From Belnapia arida (GTDB lineage: Bacteria; Pseudomonadota; Alphaproteobacteria; Acetobacterales; Acetobacteraceae): a stretch of 64,000 bases of DNA. Where the stretch lies: NCBI RefSeq assembly GCF_016773205.1, contig NZ_JAETWB010000016.1, positions 43,198-107,197 on the forward strand, in the 5' to 3' direction. The notes below the pieces were generated by a model, which was given only the letters and a program-made list of their open reading frames with translations, made no database searches and had not been told where the DNA came from. Made by a program: the position numbers and the translations under genes. Each line of letters begins with the position of its first letter. Position 1 is the first letter of the stretch. Positions 34,647 to 43,492 of this stretch are shown piece by piece.

Positions 34647-35536
34647 GGATTGGGCGACCGATTCAGCTCTTCGCGCCCTTCGGCGCTTCGAGCATCGGGC
34701 GCCCCCAGGCCCTCCAGCACGCCGCGCAGGTAGCCTGCGGCGAAGGCCGCCGCGCCTGGCCCGTCGGGTTGGTAGTCGAAGGGCTCGACGCTGCACCAGC
34801 CGGCATAGGATTGCCGCCGCAGCACGGCGAGGATTGGCCCGAAGCGGTCCCTCCCCTGCCCCGGCGCGCGGCGGTTGCGGTCGTTCAGATGCACATGCGC
34901 GATGAGACCGGTAGGCAGCCAGCGCTCCAGGAGGGCATCGGCCGGCTCGACCTCGCCATTCCCGGCGGCCGAGACGTCGAGCATGGTCCTGAGGGCCGGG
35001 CTGCCGATGCGCTCGACGATGCCGGCCGCCTCGCCGACCGTGGTGGCCCAATTGGCCTCCCGTGCCGCCAGCGGCTCCAGGCAATAGGTCAGTCCGGCCG
35101 CGGCGGCCCATCCGGCGATGCGGGCCATGGCTTCCTCCGCCCGCGCCGCGTCGCCCTCGGCCTCGACCCGCCGCTGGGCCGGGGAGCCGTGGACGAGGTA
35201 GGTCGCGCCGAGATCGGCGGCGAGGCCGATCAGCCGCTCGATGACGTCGAGGGTGCGGGCGCGGGTCGCCGGGTTGGCGGTGGTGATGGATAGGCCCGCC
35301 GGCGCCACCAGCAACCAGTGCAGCCCGCTGAGGGCGATGCCGGCCCCGGCCGCCGCGCGGCGCAGCTCCGCCCGGCGCGGGGCCGGGAGGAGGTGCGGCT
35401 CCTCCGCGTCGAGGGTGAAGGGCGCCACCTCCAACCCGACATAGCCGAGCGCCGCCGCCCGCGCGCATTGCGCGGCGAAGGGCATCTCGCGCAGGACCTC
35501 GTTGCACAGGGCCAACCGCATGCCGGACATCTCCAT
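34643..35536 (-). CDS. xylose isomerase-like TIM-barrel (sugar phosphate isomerase/epimerase)
   Basis: 297 aa. The fold is indicated by LALCNEVLREMPFAAQCARAAALGYVGLEV at the N-terminus, LVHGSPAQRR, YCLEPLAAREANW, RTMLDVSAAGNGE and HVHLNDRNRRAPGQG; the Glu, Asp and His in these strands are the usual metal ligands. ATG 35536 is the longest start; ATG 35521, with GGAG about 9 bases upstream, is also good. It heads the operon with the enolase-superfamily gene and is divergent from the LLM monooxygenase. Confidence 0.8.
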   Translation of the reverse strand: MEMSGMRLALCNEVLREMPFAAQCARAAALGYVGLEVAPFTLDAEEPHLLPAPRRAELRRAAAGAGIALSGLHWLLVAPAGLSITTANPATRARTLDVIERLIGLAADLGATYLVHGSPAQRRVEAEGDAARAEEAMARIAGWAAAAGLTYCLEPLAAREANWATTVGEAAGIVERIGSPALRTMLDVSAAGNGEVEPADALLERWLPTGLIAHVHLNDRNRRAPGQGRDRFGPILAVLRRQSYAGWCSVEPFDYQPDGPGAAAFAAGYLRGVLEGLGAPDARSAEGREELNRSPNP

Positions 35537-35632
35537 CCGGGCGGGATGCTACCACCCCTGCCCCCAGGCACCAGCATTGACCACGGGGCGGCCCGGGGCG
35601 AGGCTTCCCGCCAACCACGGAGGGAACGGCCC

Positions 35633-36991
35633 ATGCGCCAGATGCATCTTGTCGGCTTCATGCAGGCGCAGAACTGCACCAACCTCGCCTCGTCCTGGCG
35701 CCATCCGGAGAGCCGGACGGATTTCCTCTCGGCCGACTACTACCAGGAGATCGGGCGCATCCTCGAGGCCGGGAAATTCGACCTCGCCTTCTTCGACGAC
35801 CGCCTCTCCATGCCGGACCGCTACGGCTCCGACCACCATCACACCATCGAGCACGGCATCCGCTGCGTGAAGCTCGACCCGGTGGTGGTGCTGACCATGA
35901 TGGCGGCGGCGACCCGGCGGCTTGGCCTCGGCTCCACCGCCTCCACCACCTATTACGAGCCCTACCACGTCGCTCGCGCCTTCCAGACGCTAGACCTGAT
36001 GAGCGATGGTCGCGCCGCCTGGAACGTCGTCACCTCGCTGAACGATGGCGAGGCGGCGAATATGGGCCATGCCGAGATGATGGCGCATGATGCGCGCTAC
36101 GACCGCGCCGACGAATTCGTCGAGGTGGTGCTCGGTCACTGGGATGCCTGGGAGGACGATGCGCTGATCGTCGACAAGGCGAGCGGCCGCTTTGGCGATG
36201 GCGGCAAGGTGCATCGGCTCGACTACCGTGGGAAGTTCCTGCAGTCCCGCGGTCCCTTCACCGTGCCGCGCTCGCCGCAGGGCAGGCCGGTGGTGATCCA
36301 GGCCGGCAGCAGCGGGCGCGGCAAGAAATTCTCGGCACGCTGGGCGGAGCTGGTCTTCGTCGCCTATCACGACATCGCCTCCGGCAAGCGCGACTACGAC
36401 GGCTTCAAGGCCATGGTCGCCGCCGCCGGGCGCGACCCCGCCTCGGTGAAGGTGGCGACGCTCTGCAACCCGATCTGCGCCGCGACGCGTGCCGAGGCGG
36501 AGGACCGCGCGGCGCTGATCGAGAAGCTTCCCTTGGAGATCGACGCGCTCTCGCTGCTCTCCGAGGCGCTGAATTTCGACTTCGCTAGCAAGGGCATGGA
36601 CGAGCCCTTCACCGACGAGGAGATGGCCGGCATCCAGGGCCTGCAGGCGATCCGCGACCGCGTGGTGGAGGCGACGGGGAAGAAGAACCCGACGGTGCGC
36701 GACTTCATCACCGGCAGCGGGCGCGGCCGGCCGAAGATGGACATGGTCGGCGGGCCGAAGGAGGTGGCGGACAAGATGGAGGCCTGGTTTGCGGGCGGCG
36801 CCTGCGACGGCTTCGTCATCTCCGCAACCCACGTCCCCGGCACCTATGCCGAGTTCGTTCAATTCGTCGTCCCGGAGTTGCAACGCCGCGGCTTGTTCCG
36901 CAAAGACTATTCGGGCCCGACCTTGCGCGACCATCTCGGCCTGCCGCGCGCGGCGCGGGGCGACTGGCAGATGCAACAAGCCGCGGAGTAG
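35633..36991 (+). CDS. LLM-class flavin monooxygenase (NtaA/SnaA/DmoA type)
   Basis: 452 aa. MHLVGFMQAQNCTNLASSWRHP at the start is typical of the nitrilotriacetate/dibenzothiophene monooxygenase branch. It is followed by FDLAFFDDRLSMPDRYG, the TLDLMSDGRAAWNVVTS block, VVIQAGSSGRGKKFSARWAELVF and GTYAEFVQFVVPELQRRGLF. Such enzymes use FMNH2 and O2 to cleave C-N or C-S bonds or to open small molecules. GGAGGG precedes the ATG at 35633. No flavin reductase is adjacent. It is followed 2 bases later by the YnbA-like gene, which is probably unrelated. Confidence 0.88.
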   Translation: MRQMHLVGFMQAQNCTNLASSWRHPESRTDFLSADYYQEIGRILEAGKFDLAFFDDRLSMPDRYGSDHHHTIEHGIRCVKLDPVVVLTMMAAATRRLGLGSTASTTYYEPYHVARAFQTLDLMSDGRAAWNVVTSLNDGEAANMGHAEMMAHDARYDRADEFVEVVLGHWDAWEDDALIVDKASGRFGDGGKVHRLDYRGKFLQSRGPFTVPRSPQGRPVVIQAGSSGRGKKFSARWAELVFVAYHDIASGKRDYDGFKAMVAAAGRDPASVKVATLCNPICAATRAEAEDRAALIEKLPLEIDALSLLSEALNFDFASKGMDEPFTDEEMAGIQGLQAIRDRVVEATGKKNPTVRDFITGSGRGRPKMDMVGGPKEVADKMEAWFAGGACDGFVISATHVPGTYAEFVQFVVPELQRRGLFRKDYSGPTLRDHLGLPRAARGDWQMQQAAE

Positions 36992-36993
36992 CG

Positions 36994-37638
36994 ATGCAGA
37001 GTGGCGACAGACGGCCGATCGCGGCACGAGAGACGGCACCGGCCGCGCGCATCGCCGGCTGGCTGATCCGGCGTGGGGCTTCGCCCAACAGCATCTCGCT
37101 CGCCGGCATGGCGGCCGGGATCGGCGCCGGGCTGGCGCTGGCAGGCATCGCCTGGTGGCCGGAGGCGGCGCGGCCGCTCTGGCTGCTGGCGGCGCTTCTG
37201 GTGCAGGCCCGCCTCGCCGCCAACCTGCTGGACGGCATGGTTGCCATCGGCCGCGGCGTCGCCTCGCCGGTGGGGGAACTCTACAACGAGGTGCCCGATC
37301 GCATCTCCGACACGGCCGTGCTGCTCGGACTCGGCATCGCCGCCGATGGGAATGCCGCGCTCGGCTTCGCCGCGGCGCTGGCGGCGATGGCGACGGCTTA
37401 TGTGCGCGTCACCGCGCGCAGCGCCGGGGCGCCGAGCGACTTCGGCGGGCCGATGGCGAAGCAGCACCGCATGGCGGTGGTGACGGGGCTGGCCCTGTTC
37501 TGCGCCGTCACGCCGGTGGGCTGGCAGGGTATCGGTGAGACGCCTCTGGCGGTGATCGTGCTTGCGGCCATCGCGCTGCTCTCGGCGCTCACCGCCTGGC
37601 TGCGCCTGCGCCGCGCCGCATTGCGACTCGCCGCATGA
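36994..37638 (+). CDS. YnbA-like CDP-alcohol phosphatidyltransferase
   Basis: 214 aa with four to five hydrophobic segments. The active-site region reads NLLDGMVAIGRGVASPVGEL and then PDRISD. The spacing is that of E. coli YnbA, longer than the standard CDP-alcohol motif (DGxxAR-x8-GxxxDxxxD), and the Arg of the AR pair is Ile here. It would join a CDP-activated lipid to an alcohol, but the alcohol is unknown. It is directly followed by a CdsA-like and a PlsC-like gene with overlapping ends, the complete set needed to make and use a CDP-diacylglycerol-like donor. Confidence 0.8.
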   Translation: MQSGDRRPIAARETAPAARIAGWLIRRGASPNSISLAGMAAGIGAGLALAGIAWWPEAARPLWLLAALLVQARLAANLLDGMVAIGRGVASPVGELYNEVPDRISDTAVLLGLGIAADGNAALGFAAALAAMATAYVRVTARSAGAPSDFGGPMAKQHRMAVVTGLALFCAVTPVGWQGIGETPLAVIVLAAIALLSALTAWLRLRRAALRLAA

Positions 37639-38606
37639 GCACCGCCTTCGCCCATCCGGTCACGGTCTGGATTGTCGGCGCGACGCTCGGCCTGCTGCTG
37701 CTGGCGGCGGCGGTGATCGGGCTGCTGTCGGTCACCGGCCGCGCCTCGCCCTTGCTGCGGCGGGAGCTGTGGCTGCGCCTCGGCTCCTGGTGCATCCTGC
37801 TGCCGCTGATGCTGGGGCCGGTGCTGCTCGGCCGTGTCTGGACCATCGGCGCCGTCACCCTGCTCGGCCTCGCCTGCCTGCGCGAGTACGACCGGGCGAC
37901 GGGACTGTTCCGGGAATACCTGATCGTCGGCGTCGTCGTGCTCGGCATCCTCTTGGTGAACTTCGCGGCGCTCGACCACTGGTACGGCTTCTTCACCGCG
38001 CTCTGGCCGCTGACGGTGGGCGTCATCGCCATCGCCTCGCTGCCGCTCGACCGGCCGGCTGGCTATGTGCAGCGGACGGCGCTCGGCATCTTCGCCTTCA
38101 TGCTGTTCGGCGCGGGGCTTGCGCATCTCGGCTACATGGCGAACGATCCGGGCTACCGGCCGATCGTGCTGCTGCTGCTGACGGCCGTCGCGCTGAACGA
38201 CGTCGCCGCCTTCACCTTCGGCAAGCTGATCGGCGGGCGGAAGCTGCTGCCGGCGACCAGCCCGAACAAGACGCTCTCCGGCGCGCTCGGGGCGCTCGTC
38301 ACCACCTCGGTCGTCGTCGCGCTGCTGGCCGGCGCCATCTTCGCCGGGACGCCGATGGGGCATCCGGCGCTGCTGCTGCTCTTCGGCGCCATCGTCAGCA
38401 TCGCCGGGCAGTGCGGCGACCTGATGCTGTCCTCCATCAAGCGCGACCTCGGCATCAAGGACATGGGCGTGCTGCTGCCGGGCCATGGCGGGGTGCTGGA
38501 CCGGTTCAACAGCCTGCTGCTGGTGGCGCCGGCGGCCTTCCACTTCATCGGCTACTATGTCGGCTTCGGCCTGGCTGGGCCGACACGCTTGATCACCGGC
38601 GGCTGA
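37635..38606 (+). CDS. CdsA-like phosphatidate cytidylyltransferase (YnbB-like)
   Basis: 323 aa, mostly membrane. The C-terminal signature SPNKTLSGALGAL and later DLMLSSIKRDLGIKDMGVLLPGHGGVLDRFNSLL is the conserved CdsA site with metal-binding Asp residues. It makes CDP-diacylglycerol from phosphatidate and CTP. As the middle gene of a YnbA-CdsA-PlsC trio (4-bp overlap upstream, TGATG overlap downstream) it is likely a dedicated paralogue rather than the housekeeping CdsA, which normally sits near dxr and uppS. Confidence 0.9.
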   Translation: MSTAFAHPVTVWIVGATLGLLLLAAAVIGLLSVTGRASPLLRRELWLRLGSWCILLPLMLGPVLLGRVWTIGAVTLLGLACLREYDRATGLFREYLIVGVVVLGILLVNFAALDHWYGFFTALWPLTVGVIAIASLPLDRPAGYVQRTALGIFAFMLFGAGLAHLGYMANDPGYRPIVLLLLTAVALNDVAAFTFGKLIGGRKLLPATSPNKTLSGALGALVTTSVVVALLAGAIFAGTPMGHPALLLLFGAIVSIAGQCGDLMLSSIKRDLGIKDMGVLLPGHGGVLDRFNSLLLVAPAAFHFIGYYVGFGLAGPTRLITGG

Positions 38607-39313
38607 TGGATTTCCGCCTGCGCCCGGCCCGCGACCTTGGCCTCGCCCCCGGTGAACGGCTGCGGAGCCATGCGCGCGAGGCCGGGCTCGGCAGCTTGGC
38701 GCTGCGTTCGCTCTGGCGCGGCGGCGTCGGGGCCTACCTGCGGCTGGCGCACAGGCTGGAGGTGACAGGCCAGCAGAACCTGCCGGCCGGGCCGCCCTTC
38801 ATCCTCGTCGCCAATCATTGCAGCCATCTGGACACCCTCGCCCTCGGCAGCATCCTGCATGGCGAGGCGGGGCGGCGGGCACATGCGCTGGCGGCGGGGG
38901 ATGTGTTCTTCCGCACCGGTGCCACGGCGCTCTTCGCCGCCTATGCCGTGAATGCCCTGCCGGTCTGGCGCAAGCGGACCAAGGCGGGGGAGATCGCCAT
39001 GCTGCGCGAGCGACTGGTCGAGGACCGGCTGGTCTACATCCTCTTCCCCGAGGGCACCCGCAGCCGCGACGGGGCAATGGCGCCCTTCCAGCCCGGCATC
39101 GGCACGCTGGTCGCGGGGCTGCCGGTGCCGGTGGTGCCCTGCCGGCTGGAAGGCTGCCATGCCGCCTGGCCCGCCGACCGGCGCCTGCCGCGGCCGGGGA
39201 AGATCAGGCTCACGATCGGGCGGCCGCTCGACTTCGCCGGGCTGCCCAATGCGCGGGCGGGCTGGGTGGAGGCGGCCTCGGCCTGCGAGGCGGCGGTCAG
39301 GGCGCTCGGCTGA
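38606..39313 (+). CDS. PlsC-like 1-acylglycerol-3-phosphate acyltransferase
   Basis: 235 aa. [13 protein letters not shown] supplies the catalytic NHxxxD motif (about residue 70) and [12 protein letters not shown] the FPEGTRS glycerol-phosphate binding motif (about 145). [11 protein letters not shown] follows. It would acylate a lysophospholipid to make phosphatidate for the adjacent CdsA-like enzyme. ATG 38606 overlaps the upstream stop. Its 3' end overlaps the convergent tctA by 17 bp. Confidence 0.88.
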   Translation: MDFRLRPARDLGLAPGERLRSHAREAGLGSLALRSLWRGGVGAYLRLAHRLEVTGQQNLPAGPPFILVANHCSHLDTLALGSILHGEAGRRAHALAAGDVFFRTGATALFAAYAVNALPVWRKRTKAGEIAMLRERLVEDRLVYILFPEGTRSRDGAMAPFQPGIGTLVAGLPVPVVPCRLEGCHAAWPADRRLPRPGKIRLTIGRPLDFAGLPNARAGWVEAASACEAAVRALG

Positions 39314-40796
39314 CCAGGCGCCCGTAGAGCCGCGGCCCCACCAGCGCGACCACCGCCAGCAGCAGGATCGCCAGCGAGACCGGGCGGGTGAGGAAGGTGG
39401 TCCAGTCGCCTTCGCTGATTGTCAGCGCCTGTCGCATCGCCTGCTCCGCCATCGGCCCGAGGATCATGCCGATGACCACCGGCGCGGTCGGAAAGTCGAA
39501 GCGCCGCATGAACATGCCGATGATGCCGATGACATAGAGCAGCACGAGGTCCGTAACCGAGTTGCTGATCCCGTAGGTGCCGATGGTCGCGAAGACGAGG
39601 ATGCCGGCGTACAATTGAGGCTGGGGAATCTTCAGGATGCGCGCCCAGAGCCCGACCAGCGGCAGGTTCAGCACCACCAGCATGATGTTGGCGACATAGA
39701 GGCTGGCGATCAGCGTCCAGACCAACGCCCCCTGCTGCTCGAAGAGCATGGGCCCTGGGTTGATCCCGTAGCTCTGGAAGGCGCTCAGCATGATCGCCGC
39801 GGTCGCCGAGGTCGGCAGGCCGAGGGTCAGCATCGGCACGAGGATGCCGGCCGCCGCGGCGTTGTTCGCCGCCTCCGGCCCGGCGACGCCCTCAATGGCG
39901 CCGGTGGTGCCGAACTCCTTCGCGTGCTCCGGCTTCACAAGCTTCCGCTCGGCATAGTAGCTGAGCATGGTCGGCATCTCGGTCCCGCCCGCCGGCATCA
40001 CGCCGAAGGGGAAGCCGAGCAGCGAGCCGCGGAGCCAGGGGCCGATGCTGCGCCGCCAGTCCTGGCGCGACATCATGATGCTGCCGACCTGGCGCACCTG
40101 CGGCGCCGCATTGGTGTGGCGCCAGGCCATGTAGAGCGTCTCGCCGACAGCGAAGAGCGCGACGGCGACCAACACCACGTTCACCCCGTCCAGCAGTTCC
40201 GGCACGCCGAGCGTCATGCGCGGCTGGCCGGTCTGCAGGTCGATGCCGACGAGGCCCAGCAACAGGCCGAAGAAGAGGCTCGTCAGTCCCCGCAGCGCCG
40301 AGCCGCCGAGCACCGCCGAGACGGTGACGAAGCAGAGCAGCATCAGCGAGAAATACTCGGCCGGGCCGAGCTTCAGCGCGAGATCGACGACGACGGGGCC
40401 GAGGAAGCTGATGCCCAGCGTGCCGATGGTGCCGGCGACGAAGCTGCCGATGGCGGCAGTCGCCAGCGCCGGGCCCGCGCGGCCGTTGCGGGCCATCTTC
40501 GCGCCTTCGAGCGCGGTGATGATGGAGCCGCTCTCGCCAGGCGTGTTCAGCAGGATCGATGTGGTGGAGCCGCCATACATCGCGCCGTAGAAGACGCCGC
40601 AGAACAGGATGAAGGCGCCCGTCGCCTCCACCTTGAAGGTGATCGGCAGCAGGAGTGCGATGGTCAGCGCCGGGCCGATGCCGGGCAGCACGCCGATCGC
40701 CGTGCCGAGGAAGCAGCCGAGCAGCGCCCAGCCGAGATTGCCGAGCGTCAGCGCATGGGAGAAGCCGAGCTGCAGGCCGGCGATGCTGTCCATCAT
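39297..40796 (-). CDS. tctA: TctA large membrane component of tripartite tricarboxylate transporter
   Basis: 499 aa with about twelve hydrophobic segments. Family blocks are [21 protein letters not shown] near residue 30, [16 protein letters not shown] near 75, [25 protein letters not shown] near 260 and [23 protein letters not shown] near 320. It forms the channel of a secondary carboxylate transporter. ATG 40796 or 40793 fits the family N-terminus; the extension to 40922 is shadow. It is the last gene of tctC-tctB-tctA. Confidence 0.93.
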   Translation of the reverse strand: MMDSIAGLQLGFSHALTLGNLGWALLGCFLGTAIGVLPGIGPALTIALLLPITFKVEATGAFILFCGVFYGAMYGGSTTSILLNTPGESGSIITALEGAKMARNGRAGPALATAAIGSFVAGTIGTLGISFLGPVVVDLALKLGPAEYFSLMLLCFVTVSAVLGGSALRGLTSLFFGLLLGLVGIDLQTGQPRMTLGVPELLDGVNVVLVAVALFAVGETLYMAWRHTNAAPQVRQVGSIMMSRQDWRRSIGPWLRGSLLGFPFGVMPAGGTEMPTMLSYYAERKLVKPEHAKEFGTTGAIEGVAGPEAANNAAAAGILVPMLTLGLPTSATAAIMLSAFQSYGINPGPMLFEQQGALVWTLIASLYVANIMLVVLNLPLVGLWARILKIPQPQLYAGILVFATIGTYGISNSVTDLVLLYVIGIIGMFMRRFDFPTAPVVIGMILGPMAEQAMRQALTISEGDWTTFLTRPVSLAILLLAVVALVGPRLYGRLVSRAP

Positions 40797-40851
40797 CGGC
40801 GTGCTGCCCGTGAAGCGGCGTAGCCGCGAAGCGGACAAGGAGGCCGCATGG

Positions 40852-41361
40852 TCAATATACCTCCTGGCCGAGCGCGCGCAGCACGAGGCCCTCCAGCACG
40901 CCGGCACCGATATTGACGCCAAGCACCTCGACGAAGAGGAACCAGACCAGCAGGGTCAGCACCAGGGCCAGCGCCAGGTCGCGCAGCAGATGGCGGGAGC
41001 CGAAGGCGGCGGCCACCAGCACGAACTGCGCGCTCGCCGCGATGGAGAAGCCGAGCGGCCCGATCAGCACGAGATTGGCCGCGAGCCCGGCCAGCAGCAG
41101 GCCGAGCGCCCGCCAGTTGGTCGGCGGCGCCTCCCGCACCTCCTCCAGCGCATGCGACCAGCCGCCGCGCAGCGCGCTCGCCACCAGTCCGACGCCGAGG
41201 GCGAACAGCCCGGCCGAGACCACATAGGGCACCGCCTTCGGCCCGACCTGGGCATAGATCGGCGAGGCCGGGATGACGCTGGTCTGCCAAAAGGCCAGCA
41301 GGGCGAGCAGCAGGACGAAGCCGCCGACCGCGAGGTCAGGGCCGGCGCCGGGCCGGGTCAC
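40852..41361 (-). CDS. tctB: TctB small membrane component of tripartite tricarboxylate transporter
   Basis: 169 aa with four hydrophobic segments ([77 protein letters not shown]), the layout of TctB. ATGA overlap with the tctC stop at 41358-41361 shows co-translation. TctB sequences vary, and position between tctC and tctA supports the call. Confidence 0.88.
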   Translation of the reverse strand: MTRPGAGPDLAVGGFVLLLALLAFWQTSVIPASPIYAQVGPKAVPYVVSAGLFALGVGLVASALRGGWSHALEEVREAPPTNWRALGLLLAGLAANLVLIGPLGFSIAASAQFVLVAAAFGSRHLLRDLALALVLTLLVWFLFVEVLGVNIGAGVLEGLVLRALGQEVY

Positions 41362-42323
41362 GCGAGCCCGACCTCCTTAAGCACCGCCTCGGTCTGCGTC
41401 ACGTCCTGGGCAAGGAAGGCGCTGAAGGCCTCGCCGGTGAGGAAGGCATCCGCCCAGTCGCGCGTCCTCAGCGTCTCGGTCCAGGCCGGCAGGCCATGGA
41501 CCTCGGTCATCAGCGCGACCAGCTTCTCGCGCGCATCGGGGCGGATGCCGGGAGGGGCGAAGACACCGCGCCAGTTGGTGATGACGACGTCGATGCCGCT
41601 TTCCTTCAGAGTCGGGATGTTCGGGTCGGTGCGCGTCGCGCCCGTGGTCGCCAGCGCCCGCATGCGGCCGGACCTGATCTGCTCGACGAATTCCGAGAGG
41701 CCGGAGATGCCCGCCTTCACCTGTGCACCGAGGATCGCCGCCTGGGCGGGGCCGCCGCCGGCAAAGGCGACATAGGACCCCTCCTTCGCCGACCGCCCGA
41801 GCGCTTTCAGGATGAGGCCGAGGGTGATGTGGTCCGTCCCGCCTGCCGAGCCGCCGGCGATGGAGGTGCCACCCGGATTGGCCTTGAGCGCGTCGAGGAA
41901 GCCCTTGAGGTCCTTGATGTCGGAGCTGGCCGGCACGACGACGACGCCGGCCTCCTCTGTCATGCGCGCGATCGGCGTCACGTCCTTCAGCCCGACCGGC
42001 GTCTTGTTGGTGAGCGTCGCGCCAACCATGATGGAGCCGGCGACCATCAGCGCATCCGGCCGCCCGCGGCGCTGGCCGACGAAACGCGGCAGTCCGACCG
42101 AGCCGCCCGCGCCGCCGACATTCTCGAACTGGAAGCTGCCGACCAGCCCGGCCTGCCGCGCGACCTGCTCAATCGCCCGTCCGAGGCCATCCCAGCCCCC
42201 GCCCGGCCCGGCGGGGATGAACATGTAGAGGCTGGCGAGGCGCTGCTGCGCCCACCCATCGCGGGCAAGGGCGGCGGCGGGCAGCCCGGCCGCGGCAGCC
42301 AGCAGGTGACGGCGTCCGGTCAT
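41358..42323 (-). CDS. tctC: TctC/Bug substrate-binding protein of the tctCBA operon
   Basis: 321 aa. A signal peptide (HLLAAAAGLPAAALARDGWAQ) is followed by FIPAGPGGGWDGLGRAIEQV, GSIMVGATLTNKTPVGLKD, GGSAGGTDHITLGLIL, SGLSEFVEQIRSGRMRALA and FAPPGIRPD. GGGWDG replaces the GGxxD of generic Bug proteins, as in true citrate-type TctC proteins. The first gene of the operon; tricarboxylates or related acids are the likely ligands. Confidence 0.9.
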   Translation of the reverse strand: MTGRRHLLAAAAGLPAAALARDGWAQQRLASLYMFIPAGPGGGWDGLGRAIEQVARQAGLVGSFQFENVGGAGGSVGLPRFVGQRRGRPDALMVAGSIMVGATLTNKTPVGLKDVTPIARMTEEAGVVVVPASSDIKDLKGFLDALKANPGGTSIAGGSAGGTDHITLGLILKALGRSAKEGSYVAFAGGGPAQAAILGAQVKAGISGLSEFVEQIRSGRMRALATTGATRTDPNIPTLKESGIDVVITNWRGVFAPPGIRPDAREKLVALMTEVHGLPAWTETLRTRDWADAFLTGEAFSAFLAQDVTQTEAVLKEVGLA

Positions 42324-42380
42324 GCTTCCTCCCGATGGAGCCTTGACCGTCTGTTAGTCCTCCCGGCCGCCCTCGTCCAT

Positions 42381-43142
42381 CTACCCGCCGATGCCGCGCG
42401 CCAGGTCCGGGATGCCGCCGATCGAGAGGAGGTGGGCGTAGATCACCTCGAGCCAGCCGCGGTCGCGCAGCTCGGCGAGCTGTTCGGGCGGCAGGGCGGC
42501 CAGCGCCGGGCGATCCACGGCGAAGAAGCCGTCGATCCGCACCGGATGGCCATGCTGCTCGAACTGCACGACGGAGGATTTCAGCAGGCCGAGTTCCGCC
42601 AGGCGCTGCGTCATGGTGCGCGTGCGCAACATCGCCTCCTCCACCGACTTGGTGAAGGCGAAGGCGCGCTCGAGCTGCGGCGCCGGCTTGCCGTCCGCGG
42701 TGAAGAGCGGCTCGCCCGCGCTGTCGCTCACCTGCGGCGCGCCCGGGTCGATGCAGAGGGCGAGCTCCTCGGAGCCCTCTGCCACACGCAGCAGGAAGAA
42801 GGGGTAGCGGCGCAGATAGGCCGGCACATAGGCGCCGATCTTCCAGGCCCCGCCGCTGTCGACGAAGAGGTTGGTGCCTGCCGCCAGTCCGGTCAGCGCA
42901 ACCGGCATGTGCGGCGCCTGCGCGGCGAAGACGATGGCGAGGCTGCGTGCGGCGATGGCGAACTCCTCGGCGGCGAGCGGCACCGCGCTGGCGGCGGCGG
43001 CGAAGCCGTAGCCGGCGTCCCGCAGCCGGAGCGCGCTGTGGCGCTCCGCGGTCAGACCCTCGAGCTGGCCGTAGAGCGGCGGCAGGGTCGGTGCGGCGGC
43101 GGCGCCGTTCATCGCATCGGGGGCAGTCGTGCTCTCAGACAT
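42381..43142 (-). CDS. SapC-family protein
   Basis: 253 aa, no signal peptide or membrane segment. The family pattern is visible in LPPLYGQLEGLTAERHSALRL, PLAAEEFAIAARSLAIVF, YVPAYLRRYPFFLL and FFAVDRPALAALPPEQLAEL ending with HLLSIGGIPDLARG. The name comes from a Campylobacter S-layer-linked gene; the biochemical role is unknown. AAGGAG sits about 8 bases before ATG 43142. It stands alone between tctC and a 350-bp gap. Confidence 0.85.
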   Translation of the reverse strand: MSESTTAPDAMNGAAAAPTLPPLYGQLEGLTAERHSALRLRDAGYGFAAAASAVPLAAEEFAIAARSLAIVFAAQAPHMPVALTGLAAGTNLFVDSGGAWKIGAYVPAYLRRYPFFLLRVAEGSEELALCIDPGAPQVSDSAGEPLFTADGKPAPQLERAFAFTKSVEEAMLRTRTMTQRLAELGLLKSSVVQFEQHGHPVRIDGFFAVDRPALAALPPEQLAELRDRGWLEVIYAHLLSIGGIPDLARGIGG

Positions 43143-43492
43143 GTGGCCAACTCCTTCGGGCGGGGTTCTGCCCCGGCCTGCAACGAATTCGCAAGATCCG
43201 AATCCCGGTCATGGCGGGGCTGAGGTTGGATCTCGCCCATGCCGCGGCCATCAGGATGTTTGCATGGGTGAATCGCCTCGCAACCTGCGCCTCGGCCGGC
43301 GTTGCCGGCGCTCACCCCATCATTGCCCGACCGGATGGCGGGGCGGCGCTGCGCTGGGCCGGCGGATGGCTCTTGACCCGCAAGAGCTTCACCGCCGGAG
43401 GCAGTGACGGAGGTCGATTGCCCTGGCGAGGCAGGGCTGGCATTCGGCCGGCGCCTCGCGGCGGCCGGCCTGGCGGAGGCGCACCAGCCGTG
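43143..43492. other. 350-bp gap between SapC and glycoside hydrolase genes
   Basis: High-GC sequence with no convincing gene. A plus-strand frame from ATG 43211 stays open across the gap, but only as part of a long frame antisense to the glycoside hydrolase and with no family signal. The SapC promoter must lie within the first 100 bp. Confidence 0.5.
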
